This document shows, piece after piece, positions 33,620-41,205 of a stretch of DNA of 64,000 nucleotides (its first letter is position 1; each line of letters opens with the position of its first letter). Origin of the DNA: an uncultured Bacteroidales bacterium. GTDB lineage: Bacteria > Bacteroidota > Bacteroidia > Bacteroidales > UBA932. The translations under genes and the position numbers were made by a program. Where the stretch lies: the NCBI GenBank assembly GCA_905233345.1, contig CAJODQ010000003.1:1-64000 (forward strand), written 5' to 3'. The notes beneath the pieces were generated by a model. That model had not been told where the DNA came from. It was given only the letters and a program-made list of their open reading frames with translations, and ran no database searches.

Positions 33620-34753
33620 ATGGGTAAAAAACTTCTCTACCTGATTCTAACGGTCATTGTATCAGGCGTTATCGGTTACATGGCAGCGACCTGGACCGTC
33701 AACCGCCGGCTGCCTGCGGCCGCCAGCTCCGACGAAGTCGCAGCCGTCGTTCCCGCTGACAAAAAGGCAGCGCCTTCGCGCCGCATCGAAGTCAAAGAAG
33801 TGGCCAACCTGTCGGACGCCGCCGAGTCGGCCCTGCCGGCCGTCGTCTACGTGAAAGTGACGCAGAAGGCGCGCTACCAGCAGCCCAACTCGATCTTCGA
33901 CCTGCTCTTCGGCTTCGCGCAGACCCCGCGCGAGCAGGTGGGCCTTGGATCGGGCGTGATCATCCGCCCCGACGGCTACATCGTGACCAACAACCACGTG
34001 ATCGCAGGGGCCGATGTCATCGAAGTGACCCTTGAAAACAACCAGGTCTATCCTGCCAAGCTGGTGGGCACGGACCCGGCCACGGACATCGCCCTGATCA
34101 AGATTGAGGCGGAGGATCTGCCGGTCGTTCCGATGGGCAATTCGGACGATCTGCGTTTGGGCGAATGGGTGCTGGCCATCGGCTCGCCCTACGATCTGCG
34201 CTCGACCATCACGGCGGGTATTGTGAGTGCCAAGGGCCGCTCGATGCCGAACTACGACGGTCAGTATCGCGTGGAGTCGTTCATCCAGACGGATGCGGCG
34301 GTGAACCCGGGCAACAGTGGTGGTGCGCTGGTCAACGCGGCCGGTGAACTGGTGGGCATCAACACCTCCATCATCTCCCTGACGGGCTCTTATGCGGGCT
34401 ATTCATTCGCCGTGCCGGTAAACATCGTCCGCAAGGTGGCGGATGACTTCATCCAGTACGGCGCCGTGCAGCGCGCGATGCTGGGTGTCGGCATTTCCGA
34501 TGTGAACGCGCAGATCGCGGCTCAGGCCAATCTGGTGGAGATTGATGGCGTATACGTGACCACGGTCCAGAAAGACGGTCCGGCCTTCAACGCCGGCATC
34601 ATCCAGGGTGACGTCATCAAGGAGATCAACCTGAACCCGGTCCACAACAGCGCCGGCCTCCAGGAGCAGATCAGCAAGCTCCGTCCCGGCGAAAAAGCCG
34701 TCGTCACCATCCTCCGCGACGGCAAACAACTCGAAATCATCGTCGCCCTGTAA
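33620..34753 (+). CDS. htrA: HtrA/DegP-type periplasmic serine protease
   Basis: A 377-residue trypsin-like protease with one PDZ domain. Residues 4-25 form a signal anchor. The triad is His126 in TNNHVIAG, Asp156 in ATDIALIKI, and Ser233 in PGNSGGAL. The PDZ domain fills the last 100 residues. With one PDZ and an uncleaved-looking N-terminal helix it is closer to DegS/HtrA-like membrane-bound forms than to DegP with two. It likely degrades damaged envelope proteins. Confidence 0.9.
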   Translation: MGKKLLYLILTVIVSGVIGYMAATWTVNRRLPAAASSDEVAAVVPADKKAAPSRRIEVKEVANLSDAAESALPAVVYVKVTQKARYQQPNSIFDLLFGFAQTPREQVGLGSGVIIRPDGYIVTNNHVIAGADVIEVTLENNQVYPAKLVGTDPATDIALIKIEAEDLPVVPMGNSDDLRLGEWVLAIGSPYDLRSTITAGIVSAKGRSMPNYDGQYRVESFIQTDAAVNPGNSGGALVNAAGELVGINTSIISLTGSYAGYSFAVPVNIVRKVADDFIQYGAVQRAMLGVGISDVNAQIAAQANLVEIDGVYVTTVQKDGPAFNAGIIQGDVIKEINLNPVHNSAGLQEQISKLRPGEKAVVTILRDGKQLEIIVAL

Positions 34754-34754
34754 C

Positions 34755-34906
34755 ATGTTAACTTGCTGGGCGCTCTGGGCATTGCCTGTCGGACCGACGC
34801 TTCGCGTCTCCCTCCCATGCTGTGCATGGGCCCCTCCCGCTATCAGCCGCGGGTGGCTAGGGCCCTCCAGGCAATATCCCACCCGCGCCTAAGCGCAAGT
34901 TAACAT
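34755..34906. repeat. Nested palindromic element between htrA and rpoD
   Basis: ATGTTAACTTGC (34755-34766) and GCAAGTTAACAT (34895-34906) are a perfect 12-base inverted repeat enclosing 128 bases. Inside, ATTGCCT (34781-34787) pairs with AGGCAAT (34869-34875). Smaller hairpins include GACGC-ttc-GCGTC and CCCATGC-tgt-GCATGGG. The whole could fold as a branched structure. No coding frame fits. It looks like a miniature mobile element or a structured repeat rather than a simple terminator. Confidence 0.6.
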
Positions 34907-34924
34907 TGCATAGCGAGCTACGCT

Positions 34925-34992
34925 GCGGGTGGTTTCCGGAGCCGCGAGCATTTTTTCGCGAGCGGGACGGAAACCAGAGCAGCAAGCGAGCG
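34925..34992 (+). repeat. Dispersed intergenic repeat, copy 1
   Basis: This segment (GCGGGTGGTTTCCGG, then an AT-rich turn and GACGGAAACCAGAGC) recurs inverted at 55286-55354, and its core (CCGGAGCCGCGAGCATTTTT) recurs at 59120-59149. GGTTTCC and GGAAACC arms with an inner CGCGA/TCGCG pair allow a hairpin. All copies lie in intergenic DNA. Confidence 0.6.
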
Positions 34993-35032
34993 AAAATTTT
35001 TTGAAACATTAGTTTTCAATATTCGTATAAGT

Positions 35033-35068
35033 AAGTGTCGCGAATTTTTGCGGCACTTATTTTTTTCT
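35033..35068 (+). terminator. Hairpin plus U-run directly before rpoD
   Basis: AAGTGTCGC (35033-35041) pairs with GCGGCACTT (35050-35058), with one G-U pair, across an eight-base loop. It is followed at once by ATTTTTTTCT, and the rpoD ATG is at 35069. It has the form of an intrinsic terminator for htrA. If rpoD is transcribed from upstream it could also act as an attenuator. Confidence 0.5.
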
Positions 35069-35929
35069 ATGCGCCAACTTAAAATCACCAAGTCGATCAC
35101 CAACCGAGAGAGTGCATCGCTTGACAAATACCTGCAGGAGATCGGACGCGAAGAACTGATCACCGTCGAAGAAGAAGTCGAACTCGCCCAGCGCATCAAA
35201 AAAGGAGACCAGGAAGCCCTCGATAAGCTGACCCGGGCCAACCTGCGCTTCGTCGTGTCCGTCGCAAAGCAATACCAAAACCAGGGCATCAGCCTTCCCG
35301 ACCTTATCAACGAAGGCAACCTCGGCCTCATCAAAGCCGCCGAGAAATTCGATGAAACCCGCGGCTTCAAATTCATCTCCTATGCCGTGTGGTGGATCCG
35401 CCAGAGTATCCTCCAGGCCCTCGCCGAACAGAGCCGCATCGTGCGTCTGCCCCTGAACCAGGTGGGCTCCCTCAACAAGATCAACAAAGCCCTCTCCCAG
35501 TTCGAACAGCAGTACGAACGCCAGCCGTCGCCCGATGAACTGGCCGACATGCTTGAGATCCCCCGCGAGAAAATCGCCGACACCCTCCGCGTGTCCGGCC
35601 GCCACGTCTCCGTCGACGCCCCGTTCGTGGACGGCGAAGACAACAGCCTGCTCGACGTGCTGGTGAACAACGATTCGCCCAACGCCGACAAAGGCCTCGT
35701 CAACGAAAGCCTCAATACCGAGATTGAACGCGCCCTCTCCACCCTGACCGAGCGTGAGCGCGATATCGTGAAATACTTCTTCGGCATCGGTTGCCAGGAG
35801 ATGACCCTCGAAGAGATCGGCGAAAAATTCGGTCTGACCCGCGAACGCGTGCGCCAGATCAAAGAGAAAGCCATCCGTCGCCTGCGCCACAGCGCCCGTA
35901 GCAAACTGCTCAAGGGCTACCTGGGCTAA
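35069..35929 (+). CDS. rpoD: Primary sigma factor (RpoD/SigA, Bacteroidetes type)
   Basis: A 286-residue sigma-70 factor. It lacks the long region 1.1 of proteobacterial RpoD and starts [20 protein letters not shown], as in the Bacteroidetes housekeeping factor that reads TAnnTTTG promoters. Region 2 has [20 protein letters not shown] and [10 protein letters not shown]; region 4 has [23 protein letters not shown] 35069 was chosen because the family begins there; an in-frame TTG upstream lies inside a hairpin. Confidence 0.95.
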   Translation: MRQLKITKSITNRESASLDKYLQEIGREELITVEEEVELAQRIKKGDQEALDKLTRANLRFVVSVAKQYQNQGISLPDLINEGNLGLIKAAEKFDETRGFKFISYAVWWIRQSILQALAEQSRIVRLPLNQVGSLNKINKALSQFEQQYERQPSPDELADMLEIPREKIADTLRVSGRHVSVDAPFVDGEDNSLLDVLVNNDSPNADKGLVNESLNTEIERALSTLTERERDIVKYFFGIGCQEMTLEEIGEKFGLTRERVRQIKEKAIRRLRHSARSKLLKGYLG

Positions 35930-35941
35930 TCGTCGGCGGCC

Positions 35942-37339
35942 ATGGGCGCTTTCTGGGACTCCATTGGACGCGGCATCGCTGCCTTCAGTGATTTCATCTG
36001 CGGCTATCCGCTGTTTTTCCTGCTCATCGGTGGGGGACTCTTCTTCCTCATCTATTCGAAGTTCGCTCCGCTGCGCTACTACGGTCGCGCCATCGGAGCG
36101 CTTCGCGTAAAAGACGACGGCGCAGCCGGTCAGATCTCTTCGTTCGAGGCCCTGACCAGCGCCATCGCGGCCACCGTCGGCATGGGCAACATCGCCGGCG
36201 TGGCGGTCGCCCTCTCGATCGGCGGCCCCGGCGCCATCTTCTGGATGTGGATCAGCGCCATCGTGGGCATGGCCACCAAGTTCTTCGAAGGCACCCTGTC
36301 CGTGATGTACAAGGGCAAGGACGACGCCGGCGAGACCCAGGGCGGCCCCATGTACATGATCACCGAAGGCCTCGGCAAGAAGTGGAAGCCCCTGGCGGTC
36401 TTTTTCTCCGTTTTCGGCCTGATCGGCACCCTCTGCGTGATGCAGGCCAACCAGCTCACCGAATCGGTGACCACGCTATTCTTTGATCCCGCTCAGAATA
36501 CCCCGACGCTCCGGCTGATCATCGGCTTGGTCATCATGGCCATCGTTTCGTTTGTGGTGATCGGCGGCATCCGGCGCATCTCCAAGATCGCCACGAAACT
36601 CGTACCCACCATGGTGGCGCTCTATTTCATCCTGGTGATCTTCATCCTGATCCGCCATTACGGCCTGGTACCCGGGGTCTTCCGCGACATTTTCGTTGGC
36701 GCTTTCACCCCGCGCGGCGCGCTGGGTGGCGGAATCGGGTCCATCATCCTGATCGCTCTGACGGGTGTGCGGCGCGCGGCCCTGGTCAACGAGGCCGGCG
36801 TAGGCACCGCTTCCATGATGCACGGCGCGTCGAAGAACAACGAGCCCGTGCGCGAAGGCTTGGTGGCCATGATCGGCCCCTCCATCGACTCGGGCCTGGT
36901 CTGCACCCTGACCGCGCTGGCCATCCTCATTGGCGCCAAGCTCAACCCGGCGCTCCTGCCCGAGGCGGAAGGCATGGGCTCGATGGAAGGCCTGAAACTC
37001 GCGCTGAACGCCTTCAATGCGGCCATCCCCGGGGTGGGCGGCTACCTGCTCTTCGTGATGGTGATCCTTTTCGCGTTCAGCACGATGTTTTCCTATTCGT
37101 ATTACGGACAGAAGTGTACCGGTTTCCTCTTCGGATCCAAGTATGCTCCCTACTATAACTATTTTTTCCTGGCGATGCTGGTGGTGGCCGCTGTCATCCC
37201 GCTCAAAGTGGCTGTCAGCCTGATTGACGCCGCTTATGCGCTGATGGCCTTCCCCACGATGTTCACCCTCTTCTGTCTGGCGCCCAAGGCCCGCAAAGAG
37301 ATGGATAAGTATTTCGCCCGTCACTCCAAACAGAAATAA
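35942..37339 (+). CDS. AGCS family sodium:alanine symporter
   Basis: A 465-residue inner-membrane transporter with about ten or eleven segments. TVGMGNIAGVAVALSIGGPG is the AGCS signature near residue 80, and GGPMYMITEGLGKKW is also characteristic, as is ALVNEAGVGTASMMHG. It takes up alanine or glycine with sodium. It starts 12 bases after rpoD and ends 12 bases before argS, so the three may share a transcript. Confidence 0.92.
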   Translation: MGAFWDSIGRGIAAFSDFICGYPLFFLLIGGGLFFLIYSKFAPLRYYGRAIGALRVKDDGAAGQISSFEALTSAIAATVGMGNIAGVAVALSIGGPGAIFWMWISAIVGMATKFFEGTLSVMYKGKDDAGETQGGPMYMITEGLGKKWKPLAVFFSVFGLIGTLCVMQANQLTESVTTLFFDPAQNTPTLRLIIGLVIMAIVSFVVIGGIRRISKIATKLVPTMVALYFILVIFILIRHYGLVPGVFRDIFVGAFTPRGALGGGIGSIILIALTGVRRAALVNEAGVGTASMMHGASKNNEPVREGLVAMIGPSIDSGLVCTLTALAILIGAKLNPALLPEAEGMGSMEGLKLALNAFNAAIPGVGGYLLFVMVILFAFSTMFSYSYYGQKCTGFLFGSKYAPYYNYFFLAMLVVAAVIPLKVAVSLIDAAYALMAFPTMFTLFCLAPKARKEMDKYFARHSKQK

Positions 37340-37351
37340 GCTTTTTCGACC

Positions 37352-39133
37352 ATGATGAATCCGCTCGATTATATCTCCGCTGCGGCCCGTAAGGCCGTGA
37401 CCGCACTCTATGGCGTGGAACCTGCTGACAATTTGATCCAGGTGCAGCCCACCCGCAAGGAATTCGAGGGCGATGTAACCCTCGTCGTCTTTCCCCTGCT
37501 CAAGACCAGCCACAAAGCCCCCGAAGCCACCGCTTCGGAGATCGGCGCCTGGCTGCAGGAAAATGATCCGCAGGTGTCTGGTTACAACGTGGTAAAGGGC
37601 TTCCTCAACCTCAAGCTTGCCGGCAGTTTCTGGTCGCAGACGCTTGCGGAGATCGCGGCGCAGCCCGATTTCGGGCAACTGCCCGCCACGGGCCAGACCG
37701 TGATGGTGGAATTCTCCAGCCCGAACACCAACAAACCGCTCCACCTGGGCCACATCCGCAACAACCTGCTGGGTTGGTCGGTGAGCCAGCTGCTCGCTGC
37801 CTGCGGACACAAAGTACTGAAAGTCAACCTGGTGAACGATCGCGGTATCCACATCTGCAAGTCGATGCTGGCTTGGCTCAAATGCGGCAACGGCGAGACG
37901 CCCGAGAGCACCGGCAAGAAGGGCGACCACCTGGTGGGCGACTACTACGTAAAGTTCAATGACCTGCTGAAGGCCGAGGTGGCGGAGCTGGTCGCGAATG
38001 GCATGGATCCCGAGGAGGCCGATAAGAAGGCTCCGATCCTGCAGGAGGCCCAGGAGATGCTGGTAAAATGGGAGCAGGGCGACCCGGAGGTCCGTGCGCT
38101 CTGGGCGAAGATGAACGGCTGGGTCTATGCCGGTTTCGATGAGACCTACAAGCGGCTCGGTATTTCGTTCGACCGCATCTACTACGAGTCCCAGACCTAT
38201 AAGGACGGCAAGGCGCTTGTGGAGGAGGGCCTCGCGAAGGGCGTGCTCTACCGCCGCCCTGATGGCAGCGTGTGGTGCGACCTGACGGCCGACGGCCTCG
38301 ACGAGAAGCTGCTGCTGCGCAAGGACGGCACTTCGGTCTATATGACGCAGGACCTGGGCACGGCGAAGCAGCGCCACGACGAATACAACTTCGACGAGAT
38401 GATCTACGTTGTGGGCAATGAGCAGAACTACCACTTCCAGGTGCTCAAGCTCATCCTCGGCAAGCTCGGCTTCGACTGGGCGGATACCATCTACCACATG
38501 TCCTACGGCATGGTGGAGCTGCCTGAGGGCAAGATGAAATCGCGCGAAGGCACGGTGGTCGACGCCGACGACCTGCTCGATCGCATGTATGCCACGGCTA
38601 AGGAGACGTCGCTGGAGCTGGGCAAGCTCGAGGGCATGTCGGAGCAGGAGCAGGACGCGCTTTTCAAGATGCTGTCGCTCGGTGCGCTCAAGTATTTCAT
38701 CCTGAAGGTCGATCCCAAGAAGACGATGCTCTTCGATCCGAAGGAGTCCATCGACTTCAACGGCAACACGGGTCCGTTTATCCAGTATACCCATGCACGC
38801 ATCTGCTCGATCCTGCGCAAGGCGGCCGAGGCGGGCTATCAGCCGGCCGTCACGGGCGCTGCGCTGCTGCCGAAGGAAGAGGCCATCGTCCAGCTGCTGA
38901 GCGGTTATCCCGACAAGATCCGCGAAGCGGGCGCCGCCCACTCGCCGGCCCTGATCGCGAATTTCGCCTACGACCTGGCGAAGGAATTCAACCAGTACTA
39001 CCACGACACGCAGATCCTGCGGGAAGAAGATGCCGCGGCCCGCGACCAGCGCCTCTGCCTGATCGCCACGATCGCCCGCACCCTCCGCCACGCGATGAAG
39101 ATCCTGGGCATCGATCTCCCGGAGCGGATGTAA
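37352..39133 (+). CDS. argS: Arginyl-tRNA synthetase
   Basis: A 593-residue class I synthetase. The HIGH-type motif is in SPNTNKPLHLGHIRNN, and the KMSK region reads GKMKSREGT, a variant common in ArgRS. The N-terminal tRNA-binding domain and the C-terminal anticodon-binding domain (FNQYYHDTQIL; ending LGIDLPERM) are complete. It charges tRNA-Arg. The gene is followed by a pair of hairpins. Confidence 0.95.
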   Translation: MMNPLDYISAAARKAVTALYGVEPADNLIQVQPTRKEFEGDVTLVVFPLLKTSHKAPEATASEIGAWLQENDPQVSGYNVVKGFLNLKLAGSFWSQTLAEIAAQPDFGQLPATGQTVMVEFSSPNTNKPLHLGHIRNNLLGWSVSQLLAACGHKVLKVNLVNDRGIHICKSMLAWLKCGNGETPESTGKKGDHLVGDYYVKFNDLLKAEVAELVANGMDPEEADKKAPILQEAQEMLVKWEQGDPEVRALWAKMNGWVYAGFDETYKRLGISFDRIYYESQTYKDGKALVEEGLAKGVLYRRPDGSVWCDLTADGLDEKLLLRKDGTSVYMTQDLGTAKQRHDEYNFDEMIYVVGNEQNYHFQVLKLILGKLGFDWADTIYHMSYGMVELPEGKMKSREGTVVDADDLLDRMYATAKETSLELGKLEGMSEQEQDALFKMLSLGALKYFILKVDPKKTMLFDPKESIDFNGNTGPFIQYTHARICSILRKAAEAGYQPAVTGAALLPKEEAIVQLLSGYPDKIREAGAAHSPALIANFAYDLAKEFNQYYHDTQILREEDAAARDQRLCLIATIARTLRHAMKILGIDLPERM

Positions 39134-39148
39134 GATCTGATGCAGAAT

Positions 39149-39236
39149 GTCGTTGATGTCCCTAAAAGTGGGACATCAACGACGATTTAGACGGATTATG
39201 CTGCCGATGTCCCCGCTTTTGGGACATCAACGACGC
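39149..39236. repeat. Tandem hairpins between argS and ygiQ
   Basis: GTCGTTGATGTCCC (39149-39162) and GGGACATCAACGAC (39170-39183) form a perfect 14-base stem with a seven-base loop. A second unit repeats the core: GATGTCCC (39206-39213) with GGGACATC (39221-39228), followed by AACGACG. No U-run follows either stem. The unit looks like a REP-type repeat that may also end argS transcription. Confidence 0.6.
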
Positions 39237-39254
39237 TGAGCAGGATTCTTTTAT

Positions 39255-39262
39255 TATCTTTG
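39255..39262 (+). promoter_or_regulatory. Promoter -7 box for ygiQ
   Basis: TATCTTTG is an exact TAnnTTTG box five bases before the ygiQ ATG at 39268. No good -33 element was seen. Transcription would begin at or near the start codon, giving a leaderless mRNA. Confidence 0.5.
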
Positions 39263-39267
39263 CACAA

Positions 39268-40791
39268 ATGAGTCCGTTCCTGCCAACATCGAAGAAGGAG
39301 ATGGACGCGTTGGGCTGGGAGCAGGCCGACGTGATCCTTTTCTCGGGCGACGCTTACGTCGACCATCCTTCTTTCGGCACGGCTGTCATCGCGCGTGTGC
39401 TGGAGGCCAAAGGGTATAAGGTCGCCGTTGTGCCGCAGCCCAACTGGCGCGACGACCTGCGCGACTTCCGCAAGCTCGGCAGGCCGCGGCTGTTCTTCGG
39501 TGTAGGCGCCGGCGCCATGGACTCCATGGTCAACCACTATACTGCCGCCAAACGCCTCCGCAGCGACGACGCTTACACGCCGGAAGGTCGCGCCGGCGCC
39601 CGCCCGGACCGGGCGACCCTCGTCTATACCCGAATCCTCAAGCAACTCTGGCCCGACGTCCCTGTGGCTATCGGTGGCATCGAAGCCTCTCTGCGGCGCG
39701 AACGCCACTACGACTATTGGGACAACTGCATGAAGCCGCCCATCCTCGAAGAATGCGGCGCCGATATCCTGATTGCCGGCATGGGGGAGAAAGGGATCCT
39801 TCAGGTGGCGGAAGCTTGTGAAAACGGCACCCTCGCGCAGTTGCCCCGCATCCTTTACGGCCCGCTGTTGAGCACCGCGGAGATGGACTGGATCTACGAC
39901 CTGCCCTTCACCCGGCTGCCGCACCCCCGCTACAAGGGCAAGCGCATCCCCGCCTACGACATGATCAAGTTTTCGATCACCACGCACCGGGGCTGCTTTG
40001 GCGGCTGCCACTTCTGCGCCATCACCGCGCACCAGGGCAAACAGATCCAGTCGCGCAGCGAAGCTTCGATCCTGCGCGAAGTGGAAGCGCTTACGCACCA
40101 TCCCGAATGGAAAGGCACCATCTCGGATTTGGGTGCTCCGACCGCCAATATGTACCGCATGGGCGGCCGGAACCAGGATCTCTGTGCGAAATGCCAGCGG
40201 CCTTCGTGCCTCTATCCGAACCGCTGCAAGAACCTCAATTACGACCATACGCCCCTGCTGCAGCTCTACGAAAAGGTGCTCCGCGTGCCCGGTGTCAAGC
40301 ACGTGTTCATCGGCAGCGGCATCCGCTACGACCTCTTCCTCGACGAGAATGGCTTCCTTGACGCGACTTGCCGCCGCTACTTCGAAGAGCTGGTGACGAA
40401 GCACACCAGCGGCCGGCTGAAAGTGGCTCCTGAGCATACGGAGGACAAAGTCCTCGACGCCATGGGCAAGCCCTCTTTCAAGCTCTTCGTCCGCCTCGAA
40501 AAGGAGTTCCGGCGGCTCATCCGCGAAAAGGGCCTCAAATACGAAATCATTCCGTACTTTATCTCCGCCCATCCGGGCTGCACCATGCAGGACATGGAGG
40601 CCCTCTCGAAGAATCCCGCCCTGCACGGCGTGCGGACGGAGCAAGTCCAGGATTTCACGCCCACGCCCATGACTGTCTCGACCGAGATGTTCGCCACCGG
40701 CCGCGACCCGCGCACCGGCAAGAATATCTTCGTGGAGCGCGACATCGCCAAAAAACAGCGTCAGAAGTCTTTTTTCTTCAAGAAACGCTAA
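39268..40791 (+). CDS. ygiQ: YgiQ family radical SAM protein (UPF0313)
   Basis: A 507-residue radical SAM enzyme. The iron-sulfur cluster Cys residues are Cys243, Cys247 and Cys250 in GCFGGCHFCAI. The N-terminal FLPTSKKEMDALGWEQADVI and the late DFTPTPMTVSTEM are typical. Substrate and product are not known for the family. The chain is shorter than many YgiQ proteins, whose extra C-terminal region is missing; the ending KSFFFKKR looks natural rather than broken. Confidence 0.9.
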   Translation: MSPFLPTSKKEMDALGWEQADVILFSGDAYVDHPSFGTAVIARVLEAKGYKVAVVPQPNWRDDLRDFRKLGRPRLFFGVGAGAMDSMVNHYTAAKRLRSDDAYTPEGRAGARPDRATLVYTRILKQLWPDVPVAIGGIEASLRRERHYDYWDNCMKPPILEECGADILIAGMGEKGILQVAEACENGTLAQLPRILYGPLLSTAEMDWIYDLPFTRLPHPRYKGKRIPAYDMIKFSITTHRGCFGGCHFCAITAHQGKQIQSRSEASILREVEALTHHPEWKGTISDLGAPTANMYRMGGRNQDLCAKCQRPSCLYPNRCKNLNYDHTPLLQLYEKVLRVPGVKHVFIGSGIRYDLFLDENGFLDATCRRYFEELVTKHTSGRLKVAPEHTEDKVLDAMGKPSFKLFVRLEKEFRRLIREKGLKYEIIPYFISAHPGCTMQDMEALSKNPALHGVRTEQVQDFTPTPMTVSTEMFATGRDPRTGKNIFVERDIAKKQRQKSFFFKKR

Positions 40792-40796
40792 TTTTT

Positions 40797-40828
40797 TTTG
40801 CGGTTCGTCAAAAAATCTCCTATACTTG
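40797..40828 (+). promoter_or_regulatory. Promoter for the small acidic protein gene
   Basis: TTTG (40797-40800), a 20-base spacer, and TATACTTG (40821-40828), one base away from TAnnTTTG. The start codon follows at 40852, allowing a leader of about 17 bases. Confidence 0.55.
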
Positions 40829-40851
40829 CAGCACCAAACATACAACGAACT

Positions 40852-41205
40852 ATGGCAGGACAGAATATCCCTAAAAAACGGGCTGTAATCAGCTACGAAA
40901 ACATGTCGGAGGAGTTGATGGATGCTTTCAAGGAAAAGTATCCGCACGGCTATGCCGATTATATGGGAGATATATTCAAAGTGGACAAGCCTGACGGCAC
41001 TTCTTTCTATGCCGTCACCCTGGAGATTCCGGACGCGCTCTACCTGGTCAAGATCAAGGTGAGGGTGGACGACTACGAAGATGCAGAGGAAGTTTTCAAG
41101 AATGAGGATGGAGACGATGGAGAAGAGGGCGAAGGCGGAAGCTTCCCGGCATCGGACGATGATATCGCCGCGGCCGAGGCTGCCCAGGAGGAAGGTGAAG
41201 ACTGA
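40852..41205 (+). CDS. Small protein with acidic tail, unknown function
   Basis: A 117-residue protein I cannot assign to a named function. Residues 1-80 look folded (KRAVISYENMSEELMDAFKE, then YADYMGDIFKVDKPDG and a strand-rich ALYLVKIKVRV). The last 40 residues are almost all Asp, Glu, Ala and Gly, as in many conserved small Bacteroidetes proteins. ATG 40852 fits the promoter; an in-frame start at 40798 lies inside it. The ClC channel gene starts within its last codons, so the two are probably coupled. Confidence 0.75.
   Translation: MAGQNIPKKRAVISYENMSEELMDAFKEKYPHGYADYMGDIFKVDKPDGTSFYAVTLEIPDALYLVKIKVRVDDYEDAEEVFKNEDGDDGEEGEGGSFPASDDDIAAAEAAQEEGED

Noticed and set aside
34755..34906. A tRNA or other known RNA gene in the htrA-rpoD gap
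   Set aside because: No T-loop or anticodon-arm pattern was found; the outer stem and inner hairpins do not fit a tRNA or a riboswitch I know.
36476..39091. An 871-codon open frame antisense to the symporter and argS
   Set aside because: The plus strand carries two complete, well-recognised proteins here. The antisense frame arises from GC-rich codon use; its product is His/Gln/Arg/Glu-rich and matches no family.
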